Origin: Skeletonema tropicum
Lineage: Eukaryota > Bacillariophyta > Thalassiosirophyceae > Thalassiosirales > Thalassiosiraceae
NCBI GenBank assembly: GCA_037178625.1
Contig: CM074131.1
Location: 4,030,001 to 4,094,000 of the forward strand
DNA length: 64,000 bases
Direction: 5' to 3'
The position numbers were made by a program, and so were the translations under genes. The notes beneath the pieces were generated by a model, which saw nothing but the letters and a program-made list of their open reading frames with translations, did not search any database and had not been told where the DNA came from. Below are positions 19,544 through 28,543 of this stretch, in pieces; the first letter of the stretch is position 1; each line of letters starts with the position of its first letter.

Positions 19544-21119
19544 CTCGTTTGTTTGGATCTTCTAACTTTGATCGATCAGTGCGTGAATTGATAGGTGCGG
19601 TGGTTCCATTTCTTAGACTTTCTGGTGGTGGTTTCGCCGAATTGTGAGGGCCTCCTTCGGTTCCTTTATCCGGCGATAAGCAGGAGACTCGTTCGGGTTC
19701 GTGTCTTCTGCTCGATATTGATTGGCCTCGTCTCCGTCCACGAGGGCTTTGTTGTATCATCCCATTCTCCTCCGTATAACTCTCATCAGAGTCTGAATTT
19801 GAGCTAGAGTCCGTTTCTGATTCCTCGTCAGACGAATAAGGGTTGGCTTCTACACATTCCTCGCATCTTGCTCGACTCGATACGCTGATGCATCTGACAT
19901 GGAATCGCTTCCCACATCCGGGATAGAATCTCTGCACCCATTCTTTTATGACTTCGTCCAGTTCCTCCCCGTCAATACTCTCTCGATTGATGAGGTCATT
20001 CACGGATTCTTTGCAAAGTAGCTCAGTAGTTTGTCCAATCGTATCATTTTTCTTTTGCTGTTCGATCTCGTCGGCATGAGCCTTTGTTTCATCGAACCCA
20101 TCTCTATCATTGATAATCTTGAGCAAACTTTTCGTGGATAAAGTACTTAGGTATTGGAACACTGTCTCTGAATCTTTTACGTCATCCGGGTGAAATGCAT
20201 CTGTCCTCTCCAATATGCTAGTGGTTGCCATACTCACTAAGACATGATTCTGATCGGTTTTGTTCAGTTTTTCCACGCACTTTTTCGTCATCTTCCCCTG
20301 GTCGGCTAAGTCCCTTACCATCTGGAAGACTCGACACATCTTCACGTCGTGACCAGAAAAATTTTTCTGGTCAAGCTTGATTCCAGTGTCTTGCTGTTGC
20401 GCCTCTTCTACTGGTCCACTATCACCCTTCTGTTGATTTCGTGGTTTTGTTGTATTATCCTTCCACTTAATCGATTTTTCTTCAGTCATCGTATCATCCT
20501 GCTTCGGTGTGTTCACCTTTTTCTTGGGGTTTTTCTTTCTCTTAGAAATCTCCTTCTGTCCGCTTTGTTGATGATTCGATTGTTGTTCTTTCCCTTTTCT
20601 TTCCTTCTTACCCTCCTTTGTTTTCACTACTTCGACTTCGACTTTTTCTTCCTCATCCTCTTCCTCACTCAACACTTCATACCTATTCTTGTTGCCATCC
20701 GGTTTACTCGCTTCTTTTTCGGTTTGCTTTTGCACTTGACATCCTTTCTTCTTCGGGGAAGGGACTGTCCATACTGGTGCTTCCGTGCCCGCCTCCTCGA
20801 TCACATTTTTGACGTCTTCCGACTTTTCAAACTTCATTAGAATAGGAGTGATTGTCAACCTTTTGGTTCCAGTCTTCACCACTTCATTCCAACTTTTCGG
20901 TTTTGCCTCCGCCTTGGGGGTAACGAGATTTCCAGTTTCTTCACGTCGTGCTTTACTGGTTCCACGCCTCTCCTTCCCGCTGGAGCGTCCACCCCCTCGT
21001 CCTCCTCCTCTTCCTCCTCGTCCACCTCTACCACCATACCGTCCTTTTCCCGATGGGTGGTTTTGGCGACGACCGTTTTCAGAGTTTTTGTTCGGTTGAT
21101 TGGGTTGCTTTCGGTCCAT
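19536..21119 (-). CDS. Retrotransposon ORF1 protein (527 aa), Lys-rich with half-PHD finger
   Basis: I start at the ATG ending at 21119 (MDRKQPNQPNKN); the frame is open slightly further up only from a TTG. The N-terminus is very basic and Gly/Arg-rich (RGGRGGGRGGGR), typical of RNA binding. The middle is Lys/Glu/Gln-rich and likely disordered or coiled. Near residues 400-425, CGKRFHVRC ... ARCEEC has the C-x4-H-x2-C-x8-C-x2-C spacing of the second half of a PHD finger. The C-terminus is acidic and Ser-rich. In dicistronic LINEs ORF1 is the RNA-packaging chaperone. It overlaps ORF2 by eight bases, suggesting coupled stop-start translation. Confidence 0.85.
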   Translation of the reverse strand: MDRKQPNQPNKNSENGRRQNHPSGKGRYGGRGGRGGRGGGRGGGRSSGKERRGTSKARREETGNLVTPKAEAKPKSWNEVVKTGTKRLTITPILMKFEKSEDVKNVIEEAGTEAPVWTVPSPKKKGCQVQKQTEKEASKPDGNKNRYEVLSEEEDEEEKVEVEVVKTKEGKKERKGKEQQSNHQQSGQKEISKRKKNPKKKVNTPKQDDTMTEEKSIKWKDNTTKPRNQQKGDSGPVEEAQQQDTGIKLDQKNFSGHDVKMCRVFQMVRDLADQGKMTKKCVEKLNKTDQNHVLVSMATTSILERTDAFHPDDVKDSETVFQYLSTLSTKSLLKIINDRDGFDETKAHADEIEQQKKNDTIGQTTELLCKESVNDLINRESIDGEELDEVIKEWVQRFYPGCGKRFHVRCISVSSRARCEECVEANPYSSDEESETDSSSNSDSDESYTEENGMIQQSPRGRRRGQSISSRRHEPERVSCLSPDKGTEGGPHNSAKPPPESLRNGTTAPINSRTDRSKLEDPNKRDE

Positions 21120-21344
21120 TTTGTTGGGGTTTTTTGGGCTCAAGTTCTATTATTATAGGTTGTTTACCTACTTCAGTTAGTTATCTTAACAAGTGCTGTC
21201 ACTCGATCTCTCCTAGTTAGTCTGCTTCCTCCTCGGACCGTTGGTCTTTTGGAGCCCTGTAGAGACCTACGTAGGAATTAGTACATTCTTGCCATTTTTG
21301 TCTATCTTGTAGGCTGTGATTGGTGATGATTCGAATTCGAAAAA

Positions 21345-21356
21345 GTGATAGCCTAA
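21345..21356. repeat. Target-site duplication, right copy (12 bp)
   Basis: GTGATAGCCTAA, the partner of 13299-13310, followed directly by the remaining 3' end of the NLR-like gene fragment (GAGATACTCTGAGAGCGC). Confidence 0.9.
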
Positions 21357-21583
21357 GAGATACTCTGAGAGCGCATGGCATCCAGGTCGTTGATTCTTTC
21401 TATGATCCAAAAAAAGAGATAACGAAGTACCATACCATAAATCTTGAATCTACATCCATCTACACTTATTTTCCTTACAAATTATTTCTCGTTGGTGGGT
21501 GAGATTGGTTGACCCCGCGCGCCTCTTGCAATTACTGCTTCTCGTGTATGTCTCCCTTCGCCCGTGATATGGTCGGTAGCTCA
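21357..21583. other. Duplicated spacer: NLR 3' end and intergenic copy
   Basis: Inverted copy of 8857-9069: the last codons of the NLR-like gene (RDTLRAHGIQVVDS, with a short internal insertion) and the 150-base spacer that separates it from the 4960 gene. It contains no gene of its own. Confidence 0.75.
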
Positions 21584-22222
21584 TCATTCAGATACCCTTC
21601 CATGTTGTGCCAGCACTTTGATCCTCCGCACGGAATCCTTCCACTTCCTCGTGTCGCTTGGAAGTGTTTTGGTCGATCCCTTCTTGTCCACAACAAATAC
21701 GATTCCTTTGTCATCGGTGTTAGTAACAATAGCATACGTCCATCGACCGTTGGAACGACGAATGAAGGCTGCATCCAAATGGTGGAGCTCCTTCACAGAT
21801 TCTATAAACTTGCTCTCATTGAGCCGATCTTGTTCTTCATCAGCACTACTGGTAGACTGACTGCTGTCTTGAATACTACTGCGTGATGTTGCAGGGAATG
21901 TAATCATGTCTTCTTCTTTGGCCACATCGCCTAATTCGTAGCGAGGATGAGTGATGGGCTCTCGGTGATTTGCTGTCAAATGATGAAGAAACTCGGTGGA
22001 TTTTTCTGGGGAGGAAATCATCGTCTTCTTCTTCATCGCACTCTCCGTCCCCGAGGAACTCTTTTTACCAGCTTTTCCTTTACTCCTTGATCTAGCATTC
22101 TCCACCAAAGCGGCAAAGAAAGGAATGTTTGACTCTCCTTCTAAAGATTTAGGATTGTATGCCGTGTAAGGACGATTCTGAGCTGATGCTGAGGTTAGTA
22201 ACTTCTTGGCGTCGTCCGTCAT
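21584..22222 (-). CDS. Chimeric gene: HMG-gene 5' end fused to C-terminus of the 4960 protein (212 aa)
   Basis: The ATG at 22222 and the first ~22 codons (MTDDAKKLLTSASAQNRPYTAYN) match the HMG-box-like gene at 33408 (MTNVKKLLISASAQYRPYTAYN), and so does the upstream DNA. At about 22150 the frame passes into sequence matching the 4960 gene from SLDGESNIPFFAALVENARSRS to its end, with two internal deletions, so it keeps the C-terminal domain (AFIRRSNGRWTYAIVTN, DKKGSTKTLPSDTRKW). The frame is intact for 212 codons, ending GRVSE-stop. The HMG box itself is lost. This looks like exon capture by promoter donation; whether it is expressed is unknown. A foldback element sits 139 bp upstream of the ATG. 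Confidence 0.7.
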   Translation of the reverse strand: MTDDAKKLLTSASAQNRPYTAYNPKSLEGESNIPFFAALVENARSRSKGKAGKKSSSGTESAMKKKTMISSPEKSTEFLHHLTANHREPITHPRYELGDVAKEEDMITFPATSRSSIQDSSQSTSSADEEQDRLNESKFIESVKELHHLDAAFIRRSNGRWTYAIVTNTDDKGIVFVVDKKGSTKTLPSDTRKWKDSVRRIKVLAQHGRVSE

Positions 22223-23203
22223 TGTCGGTAAGGTAAACTGTGTAGTGATATCAAATGTTGAAAGTCGGAGGAAGAGTTGTGAACTTCCAGTGCTGTCGTT
22301 GCTGTTTATTGTTTATTCGACGTTTTGTGAGTGAGTAAGTAGTACATAAGTAGACGTTAAGGCGCCGCGGTCGCTCGCTTAACGGTACTGCTTTTTTGAC
22401 GAAAAATACACCTCCACCATGGCGCTCATCTAGCTAACTATCCGACACTCGTAGCTATGAATGTAATGCCTCCGGGAGTCTCACTGTTATTAATTATATT
22501 AGCCCCCCGCCCCTGCTAATTGCTGCCGCCGTCTATCGCCAGCAAGCTATCGTGCATTTATATATTTTGCATAATTTATATAATTATATATAAATTATGC
22601 AAAATATATAAATGCACGATAGCTTGCTGGCGATAGATGCCGGTAGCGATTACCAGGGGCGGGGGGCTAATATAATTAATAACGGTGAGACTCCCAGAGG
22701 CATTACATTCATAGCTACGAGTGTCGGATAGTTAGCTAGATGAGCGCCATGGTGGAGGTGTCATTTTTCGTGGTCAAAAAATTTTAGCGATCAAGCGACC
22801 GCGGCGCCTTAATGTTGTGAGCTGACTCTGCCCCTTTTGAACTGATCGTAACGTGTGATACTTGAGGGGAATTAACGAATAGGGGTCATTGGAACCGGAA
22901 CCCAAGCAAGGGCAAACTTGTCTAAGATGACGTAAGCTAGGTTCCTACACACCATACTCAAGTACATAAATAGGAACCGGACAAAAGTCAAACGAAGGTT
23001 GACAAACTTGAAGCTGGATACTTCTGGCTACCGTTCGTGCAGTATGATTTGCAGTTATGGTTAAGAGACATCTCAAGCAGTCTCCAGTGTGTTGTTTTAC
23101 ACATTCCCTCTAACAAAGACAGCTCAGCACCATGCATGCAGAGTTTACATATTTTATTTATGGGTAACAACTAACAACTCTTCCTTGCACAGCGACCATA
23201 CTA
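22161..23203 (-). repeat. Inverted duplicate of the HMG gene's 5' region
   Basis: Reads as the reverse complement of about 32590-33475 with substitutions and indels, interrupted by the 448-bp foldback. Shared phrases include the 5' UTR segment (AACTCTTCCTCCGACTTTCA), TCGTAACGTGTGATACTT, GGCTACCGTTCGTGCAGTAT and GACAGCTCAGCACCATGC. It supplies the promoter region of the chimeric gene. Confidence 0.8.
22357..22812. mobile_element. 448-bp palindromic foldback MITE in a TTAA target
   Basis: Positions 22361-22808 form a near-perfect palindrome: the left half (GGCGCCGCGGTCGC at the tip) pairs with the right half across an AT-rich centre near 22575-22590. TTAA flanks both sides (22357-22360, 22809-22812). 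The paralogous HMG upstream region has a single TTGA at the same point (33284-33287 on the other strand), which is the empty site. TTAA duplication is typical of piggyBac-type transposases, but the tip differs from the usual CCY start. No coding capacity. Confidence 0.85.
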
Positions 23204-25437
23204 AGTATGCTTGTACTCGGAGTATTTGCAACTATTTTTGCAACCGTGTAATCACATACATAATCACATAGTAGTCACACATGTCAAATCACGTAAAAAG
23301 ATTTGCAAGATGTGATTTTTCTCCATGACCAAGACAAAGACACAAGACATGCCTACCATGACATCCGCTTCTTTTGCCCTTGGGTCGTCGTTCAGCCATC
23401 GTCATTGGCCATGAAATGGTATTGCATATTGTGAGCTTCCGTCAGAGCCGTCGATCGTCGTCATTAGCGTTATACAATCACTGAGAGCATCATTGAAAAA
23501 GAGGCACGCGTGTGCTTGCAGCATGTAAGTTTCTCACAGCAAATCAATCCAAACCAGAGGGAAGATCACATCTAGGACAACAGCATGGACGTGAGATGTT
23601 GTTTGAAATATTATCGTTGCTATCTCTGAGTGTGCTCAGACGAGTGGTCGTCAATGTTGTCGTCTAAGAGGGTGATGTGTGTTGCGCTTATCCCTGACAT
23701 CCTATCATATGGCAAAATGCTTTTCTATGAGAAGTCGTACACACTTTCCGTCAATAATTATTTGCTATTTAATGTTATGTTATTTGCAGTGTCTCGGGAA
23801 GATCTAATATATCCTATTACCCAATGCCATGAACATGTGTGCATTATGTGTGTTGAATTAGCTTTTCAAGTCAATTTTCATCTTCTGTTGCCAACTGACT
23901 CATCGATCAGTACGCTATACCCATGTAGTGAGTGCGCCGTCATTGTACCCCGCACATAATCCTCTATACTATAAGTATTACTCGTTTTTTATCACACCAA
24001 ACGTGATATTTGTGTCGGCACACATACACAAGATATATGTCAGCCGCTGATGTATGGTATGGACGATACGTCTCTCTACTAGATGATCGATACAACGTTC
24101 GACATCAGTCATACCATTCGATTCAGCTGCCTTATGGGATCGTCATACAATGTATTCTGCTATCGCAGGGTCGTAGATGATAGTGTGTTGATCTAGCTGG
24201 GTGTATGGTGATGGTAGGGTGATGGTGATCGGCGCCGGAGCGATGGAAAAGAAGTGTGACCAATGACCGCTCTGCGCTGTCACACTGCGTTTACTTTATT
24301 GGGTTGCAAAAGTTGCAAAAAGCATGCTCTTTTGCCAGGATTTTTGCAACTTCGGTTGCAAAATGACCATAAAATACCACAATTAAGACCGACATACCAC
24401 GCTCCTGACTGTGATATATTTTTATTGTATAATCACGCTACGAATTCCTCTGTAGCTTTTGCTACTTGGGTTGCAAATCCGGGTTAATATGTAAGTATTC
24501 TAATACTTCTTTTAGTATGAATGTGCGTGCGGCGGCGGGAACAAGCTTCTTACTCCTAACGCTGTGAGTCACGAATACGGGACTAGAGCCGCTCCGAGGA
24601 CGGGTATAACTCTAGCCTTCTGAAGAAGCTTGGATTACGAACGACCCGAACGGAGGTACCATACTTACATAGGTAGGTGTTCATCATCTTGCATCATCAA
24701 CTGCAATATCTCCACCAGCCCACAAACTCTCCGGATAAACTCTCACGAATTCATTCAAAACTCATTTAATTAAACTAGTCTTCCCTGCAAATCCTTCTCT
24801 CGTGCGGCAGTCGGATATGCGTTTAGTATTTTTAGCGTGACATGAGATTGAGCACCGTACAATAGTGCCGCGTGGAAAGGGAGCACCCTCCCATGTCGAT
24901 TGATAATTCATATAGATGCTGAGAGGGGATGGTCGTGGAGGGATTTGAGAGTGAGGTTGTGATAGTCGGAGCATTTGGTTGGGGATGATTTCATCTTCGT
25001 CTTTTTCTTCTTCATCATCAAGATGTTTATGTTGTTGTGTGGTGCGGCGAGGGGCATTGTGAGACGGGTAGGCGGCTTGGCTGCCATCATCATTGATGAG
25101 ATCATATCATTATTTGTTCTTCGTCGTCTCTCGTTAGAATGCCACACCATTCCCAAAATGCATTGCAATGCTAGAAAAAAGGATTTTATTTCATATCTCA
25201 ATTTAGTGAGTAGTGAGAAGAATCTGCCGCTGACCCCATCGCCTGCCTCTCGCAGGCATGGGGTCAGCGTTCGAAAATCAAGATACCTGAGGTTGCCGCT
25301 CATTGTTCAGCCTCAGCTATGTGCATGCGCCTAGAGTACTGCTTTATCTCTCCTCTTTTACTCGCACACGGTGCACCCTAGTCGTGTGGTGGTACAAATC
25401 ATCGATGTAAATGTCGCAGTCGAGAAGATACGTAATA
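23204..25437. other. Gene-poor spacer
   Basis: No convincing protein. The longest frame (23630-23959) starts only at a GTG and shows no family features. AT-rich stretches and scattered TTGCAA motifs (24300-24480) are visible; TTGCAAAAGTTGCAAAA near 24305 and AGTTGCAA-like repeats form no clear element. At 25228-25268 a short perfect inverted repeat surrounds GCCTGCCTCTCGCAGGC (CTGACCCCATGCCTG type arms). Confidence 0.45.
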
Positions 25438-26883
25438 TCAGGGCCTTCCTATTGTGCTCGCCACGCCCGGTTTTACACCCGCCCGCCTAACGGTTATTTT
25501 GGCGGGCGGGTCGTTGCTGCGGGAACACCAACCTATTCAGCTTTCACGACAAGCACGACAGCCGACAGCCGACAGCACATCAGATCACCTAAAATAGCCT
25601 AAAGTAACAAATAATGGCTCATTTATTACTATCTTCCGCCCATTTATAGACCTCCTCCTAACATTCATTACTAACGACAATAAGGATTGGTCTTTTACGT
25701 AAACGAAAGCAGGAGGTAAACGTGACGTGCAGCGCAAAACATGACGATTGACGATGAGCATGAATATGATTTAAATTATCAAGCCAGAAGCGAAGAGGTG
25801 CAGCTGACGGAGGCATTGCCGTATTTATTGTATAATTGCAGAAACGGCAGCCTCTAACCATCGGAGGAGAGTATCGGGTGCTCAGACGGTATAAAGAGAC
25901 AGCGGCTTGATATCGATGATTATTTGTGCCGAATAATATTGGGTATCTTGGAAAAAGACAGCTTCTGGAACCTCCTCCTCATATTATTGAGGATCATATC
26001 CGAACTACAGGCGAGAATAGAACCAATTGAGATGTTCCCAATGGTGATTTATTTGTTAGTTGCTGGTTTAATAGTCATTATCTAAGGTCTAGACTACTCT
26101 ATATAATAATGACGTGGTGGCACCATAATTATTCTTCCCTTCCCTATCGCATAAATATGAATGATAATCCGTCAACTGTCTAGTATATGATCACAGATGA
26201 GTATATGTACTGTCAATGATTGTTTGATTCTTCGTAAATTGGCTTATTGTTGCGTTTATCATATTATTTGTTGCCCGATGTTTTTGCACAATAATTTGAA
26301 GTATGCCATTTAAAGACATATCTGTAACATAAATGGGGTTCCATTGAGAGGTTTAATGATCATCTCATGGATATAATCGGCGGTCGATGAGGGAACAGCT
26401 TCAATCACCAGTATCACTAAATGGATGGACGAAGAGGATGGAATAATGTTGATGCGGCAGATCTTTATGAGGGGATTGGCGACTCGTTATTTCAATAATA
26501 AGGACGGCGACGATGTTGTGCTACCTCCAATACCTTCCATAGACGACATCTATTTGATCCTCACACAATATACCAAGAGATATGTTCAACATTGCAAGTA
26601 GATGCCTTGTTTTGGGGCGGATGTCATGATTATTGTTGTTGAAAGAGTGATGGAAAAGATCTTTTCATGGGGAGGTTTAGATCTAAAGCAAGACGGGTCG
26701 TCTAAAATAGTTTGATATGAGCTAACCGGAGCGGGCACGCCCGGTCCGGTTCGTGACAGGATTTCATTCACGAACCGGAGTCGACCGACCCGCTTTTTGA
26801 CCGTTTTTTTACCGTTGACGGCCGTTTATCAAAAACGGGCGGGTGTAAAACCGGGCGTGGCGAGCACAATAGGAAGGCCCTCA
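25438..26883. mobile_element. Non-autonomous TIR DNA transposon, 1440 bp
   Basis: Perfect 45-bp terminal inverted repeats lie at 25441-25485 and 26836-26880, starting GGGCCTTCCTATTGTG. A TCA trinucleotide flanks both sides (25438-25440, 26881-26883). The GGGCC tip and 3-bp target resemble PIF/Harbinger elements, although their usual target is TWA. The interior has only short unrelated frames and no transposase, so it must be mobilised in trans. Both subterminal regions are G/C-rich with short hairpins. Confidence 0.8.
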
Positions 26884-27775
26884 TTGGCGAAGTCATGTGT
26901 GTCATTTTTGTCGGAGGGAAGTTTCAATACTATCGCACCTCTGCACTCTATCTGCACTCTCGATCTTCTCTCGATACTCTTCGCTATGCAATGAACGCAA
27001 CAAGTAGAGACGAGGGCGGTATGATTGAGTGATGTTTATTGGAAGTGAGCGTGACATACACACTTGTTGAGTGGACCTCAAGAGGGATAGCATAAGATCA
27101 AGCTAGCACTGGAATTGGACTTATTATTTACATCTGACGAACGTGAGACACAACATCTAAAGACTTATTCCTACGACCTATGGAGACAAAAAAGCCAATT
27201 CCCAATCATCTTGTCTCTCTATCTCTAGAGAGAGGCAGCAAGTAATGTGCCATAAGGCATGCAACGGCGATGGTCGCAACTTGAGAGATGGCCCTGCTCG
27301 ACTGCTCAAACTAAACTTGCCGTCTTTGTTCCTGCCCTGCTAGTGAAGGCCTTCCGTCAAGAGTCTCTGCTTGGTCCGAGTTGTGGTGGATGTATGGACG
27401 CTGGCTGTGTAGCTTGCGATACGCCTTGCGAAGAGAGTGCCTCTATATGAATTGCCAAGCACTGTTTTTAGAGATAGGAAACAAAACAAAGATTCATTAG
27501 AGATACAAAATACAAAGAGACATCAGACAAACACAACAAAGATTTAAAAATGTTGGTGGAGCTGCTTTTCAACGAGATCGAACGGTAGTTTAGCGACGGA
27601 TTTATGGTCTAGCAAACCCTAAAGGAACTGTGCCAATCTTTCCCTGAGGAGGACGGACACTCTGTTTAAGCCTCTCAGCACCTCCGAAGGCCGCCGTGAC
27701 CAACCTTGGAAACCGACCGTTACTATCTCTCTCGGAACCCCAAATCGAGTACACCCGAAGGCGCAAAGAAAAGCT
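26884..27775. other. Gene-poor spacer
   Basis: No protein or RNA gene recognised. Sequence composition is ordinary. The region leads into the hairpin array at 27776. Confidence 0.4.
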
Positions 27776-27968
27776 GGGCCAATTTGATTAATCGCCGGCT
27801 AACCTCGGCGATGGGCCTTATTTGTATAGCACCGGCTTTGCCTCGGTGCTGGGACTGAGCCCTGGGCCAATTTGTATAGCACCGGCTTCCACGGTGCTGG
27901 GCCAATTTATATAGCACCGGCTTCCACGGTGCTGGGCCAATTTGTATAGCGCCGGCTTCCACGGCGCT
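27776..27968. repeat. Five-unit tandem array of covarying hairpins
   Basis: Units of 35-38 bases start GGGCC and end in a 7-bp hairpin: 27776-27812, 27813-27850, 27864-27898, 27899-27933 and 27934-27968, with a 13-base spacer after unit 2. Stems: ATCGCCG/CGGCGAT in unit 1, AGCACCG/CGGTGCT in units 2-4, AGCGCCG/CGGCGCT in unit 5. Both arms change together. The 35-base period is not a multiple of three, so no repeated peptide is encoded. Confidence 0.8.
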
Positions 27969-28543
27969 GAAGTTGTTGCTCAGCCATTAAAACCGGACAG
28001 GGGATCATGAATCGGTTGTAACTCACCTGTAATCATCGATCGTCGGCTGCAGTCGTTAGCGGTGGAGCCTGCTTCAAGGCGGCGGCGATGCTTGTGGGTG
28101 AACGCTGTTGGGAGGCAGCGGTAGCATAGCAAGCGGCCGGCCAGCGGAAGGCGGAGAATTGGCCGACATGGTGGTTTGGTAGCGAATGATGTTGACAGTT
28201 TGCTCGATGAAAAATTATGAGCACAGCAAGCAGCGGCATGAGGCTTGCAACAGCAATTTGCCATCCATGATTGAATGAATGGATGTGAGAGATCCTCATG
28301 ATGCTGTCTGTCTGCATGATTGAATGAATGGCTCTCCGGTGCTTTTGGTCGGCATGATTGAATTAACGTTGCGATGGTCGGCATGATTGATTTTTTGTGA
28401 GCGATTTTGGTGGACATTTCGAGTGCCGAGTGATGTTGAAGTTGAAACACACATTTCCGCATCAAGCAGAGTACCTATCCCTACCTACCCCTATGTGCGG
28501 GTTATAACCTCATTTAGAATCTATGTGCGGGTATACCTCACTT
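27969..28543. other. Gene-poor spacer
   Basis: No supported gene. A loose repeat of ATGATTGAATGAATGG-type phrases occurs at 28266-28390. Confidence 0.4.

Larger units (their letters stand above)
13311..21344 (-). mobile_element. Full-length dicistronic non-LTR (LINE-type) retrotransposon, 8034 bp
   Basis: Flanked by perfect 12-bp target-site duplications. The minus strand holds a 225-nt 5' UTR (21344-21120), ORF1 (21119-19536), ORF2 (19543-13511), a 200-nt 3' UTR, and a 3' tail of repeated ATT/TTA units directly before the duplication (13311-13325). A short trinucleotide 3' tail instead of poly(A) is known from I-like elements. ORF2 has endonuclease, reverse transcriptase and RNase H, and both ORFs are open, so it is probably young and possibly still competent. 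Fragments resembling its 3' end lie at 32495-32528 and, inverted, around 50252-50282. Confidence 0.9.

Noticed and set aside
23630..23959. 109-codon frame in the spacer
   Set aside because: Starts at GTG, has no family features, and lies in ordinary AT-rich spacer.
27980..28465. Minus-strand 161-codon frame
   Set aside because: Overlaps another frame of similar length; composition is His/Ser/Cys-rich without motifs; no ATG context or homology recognised.
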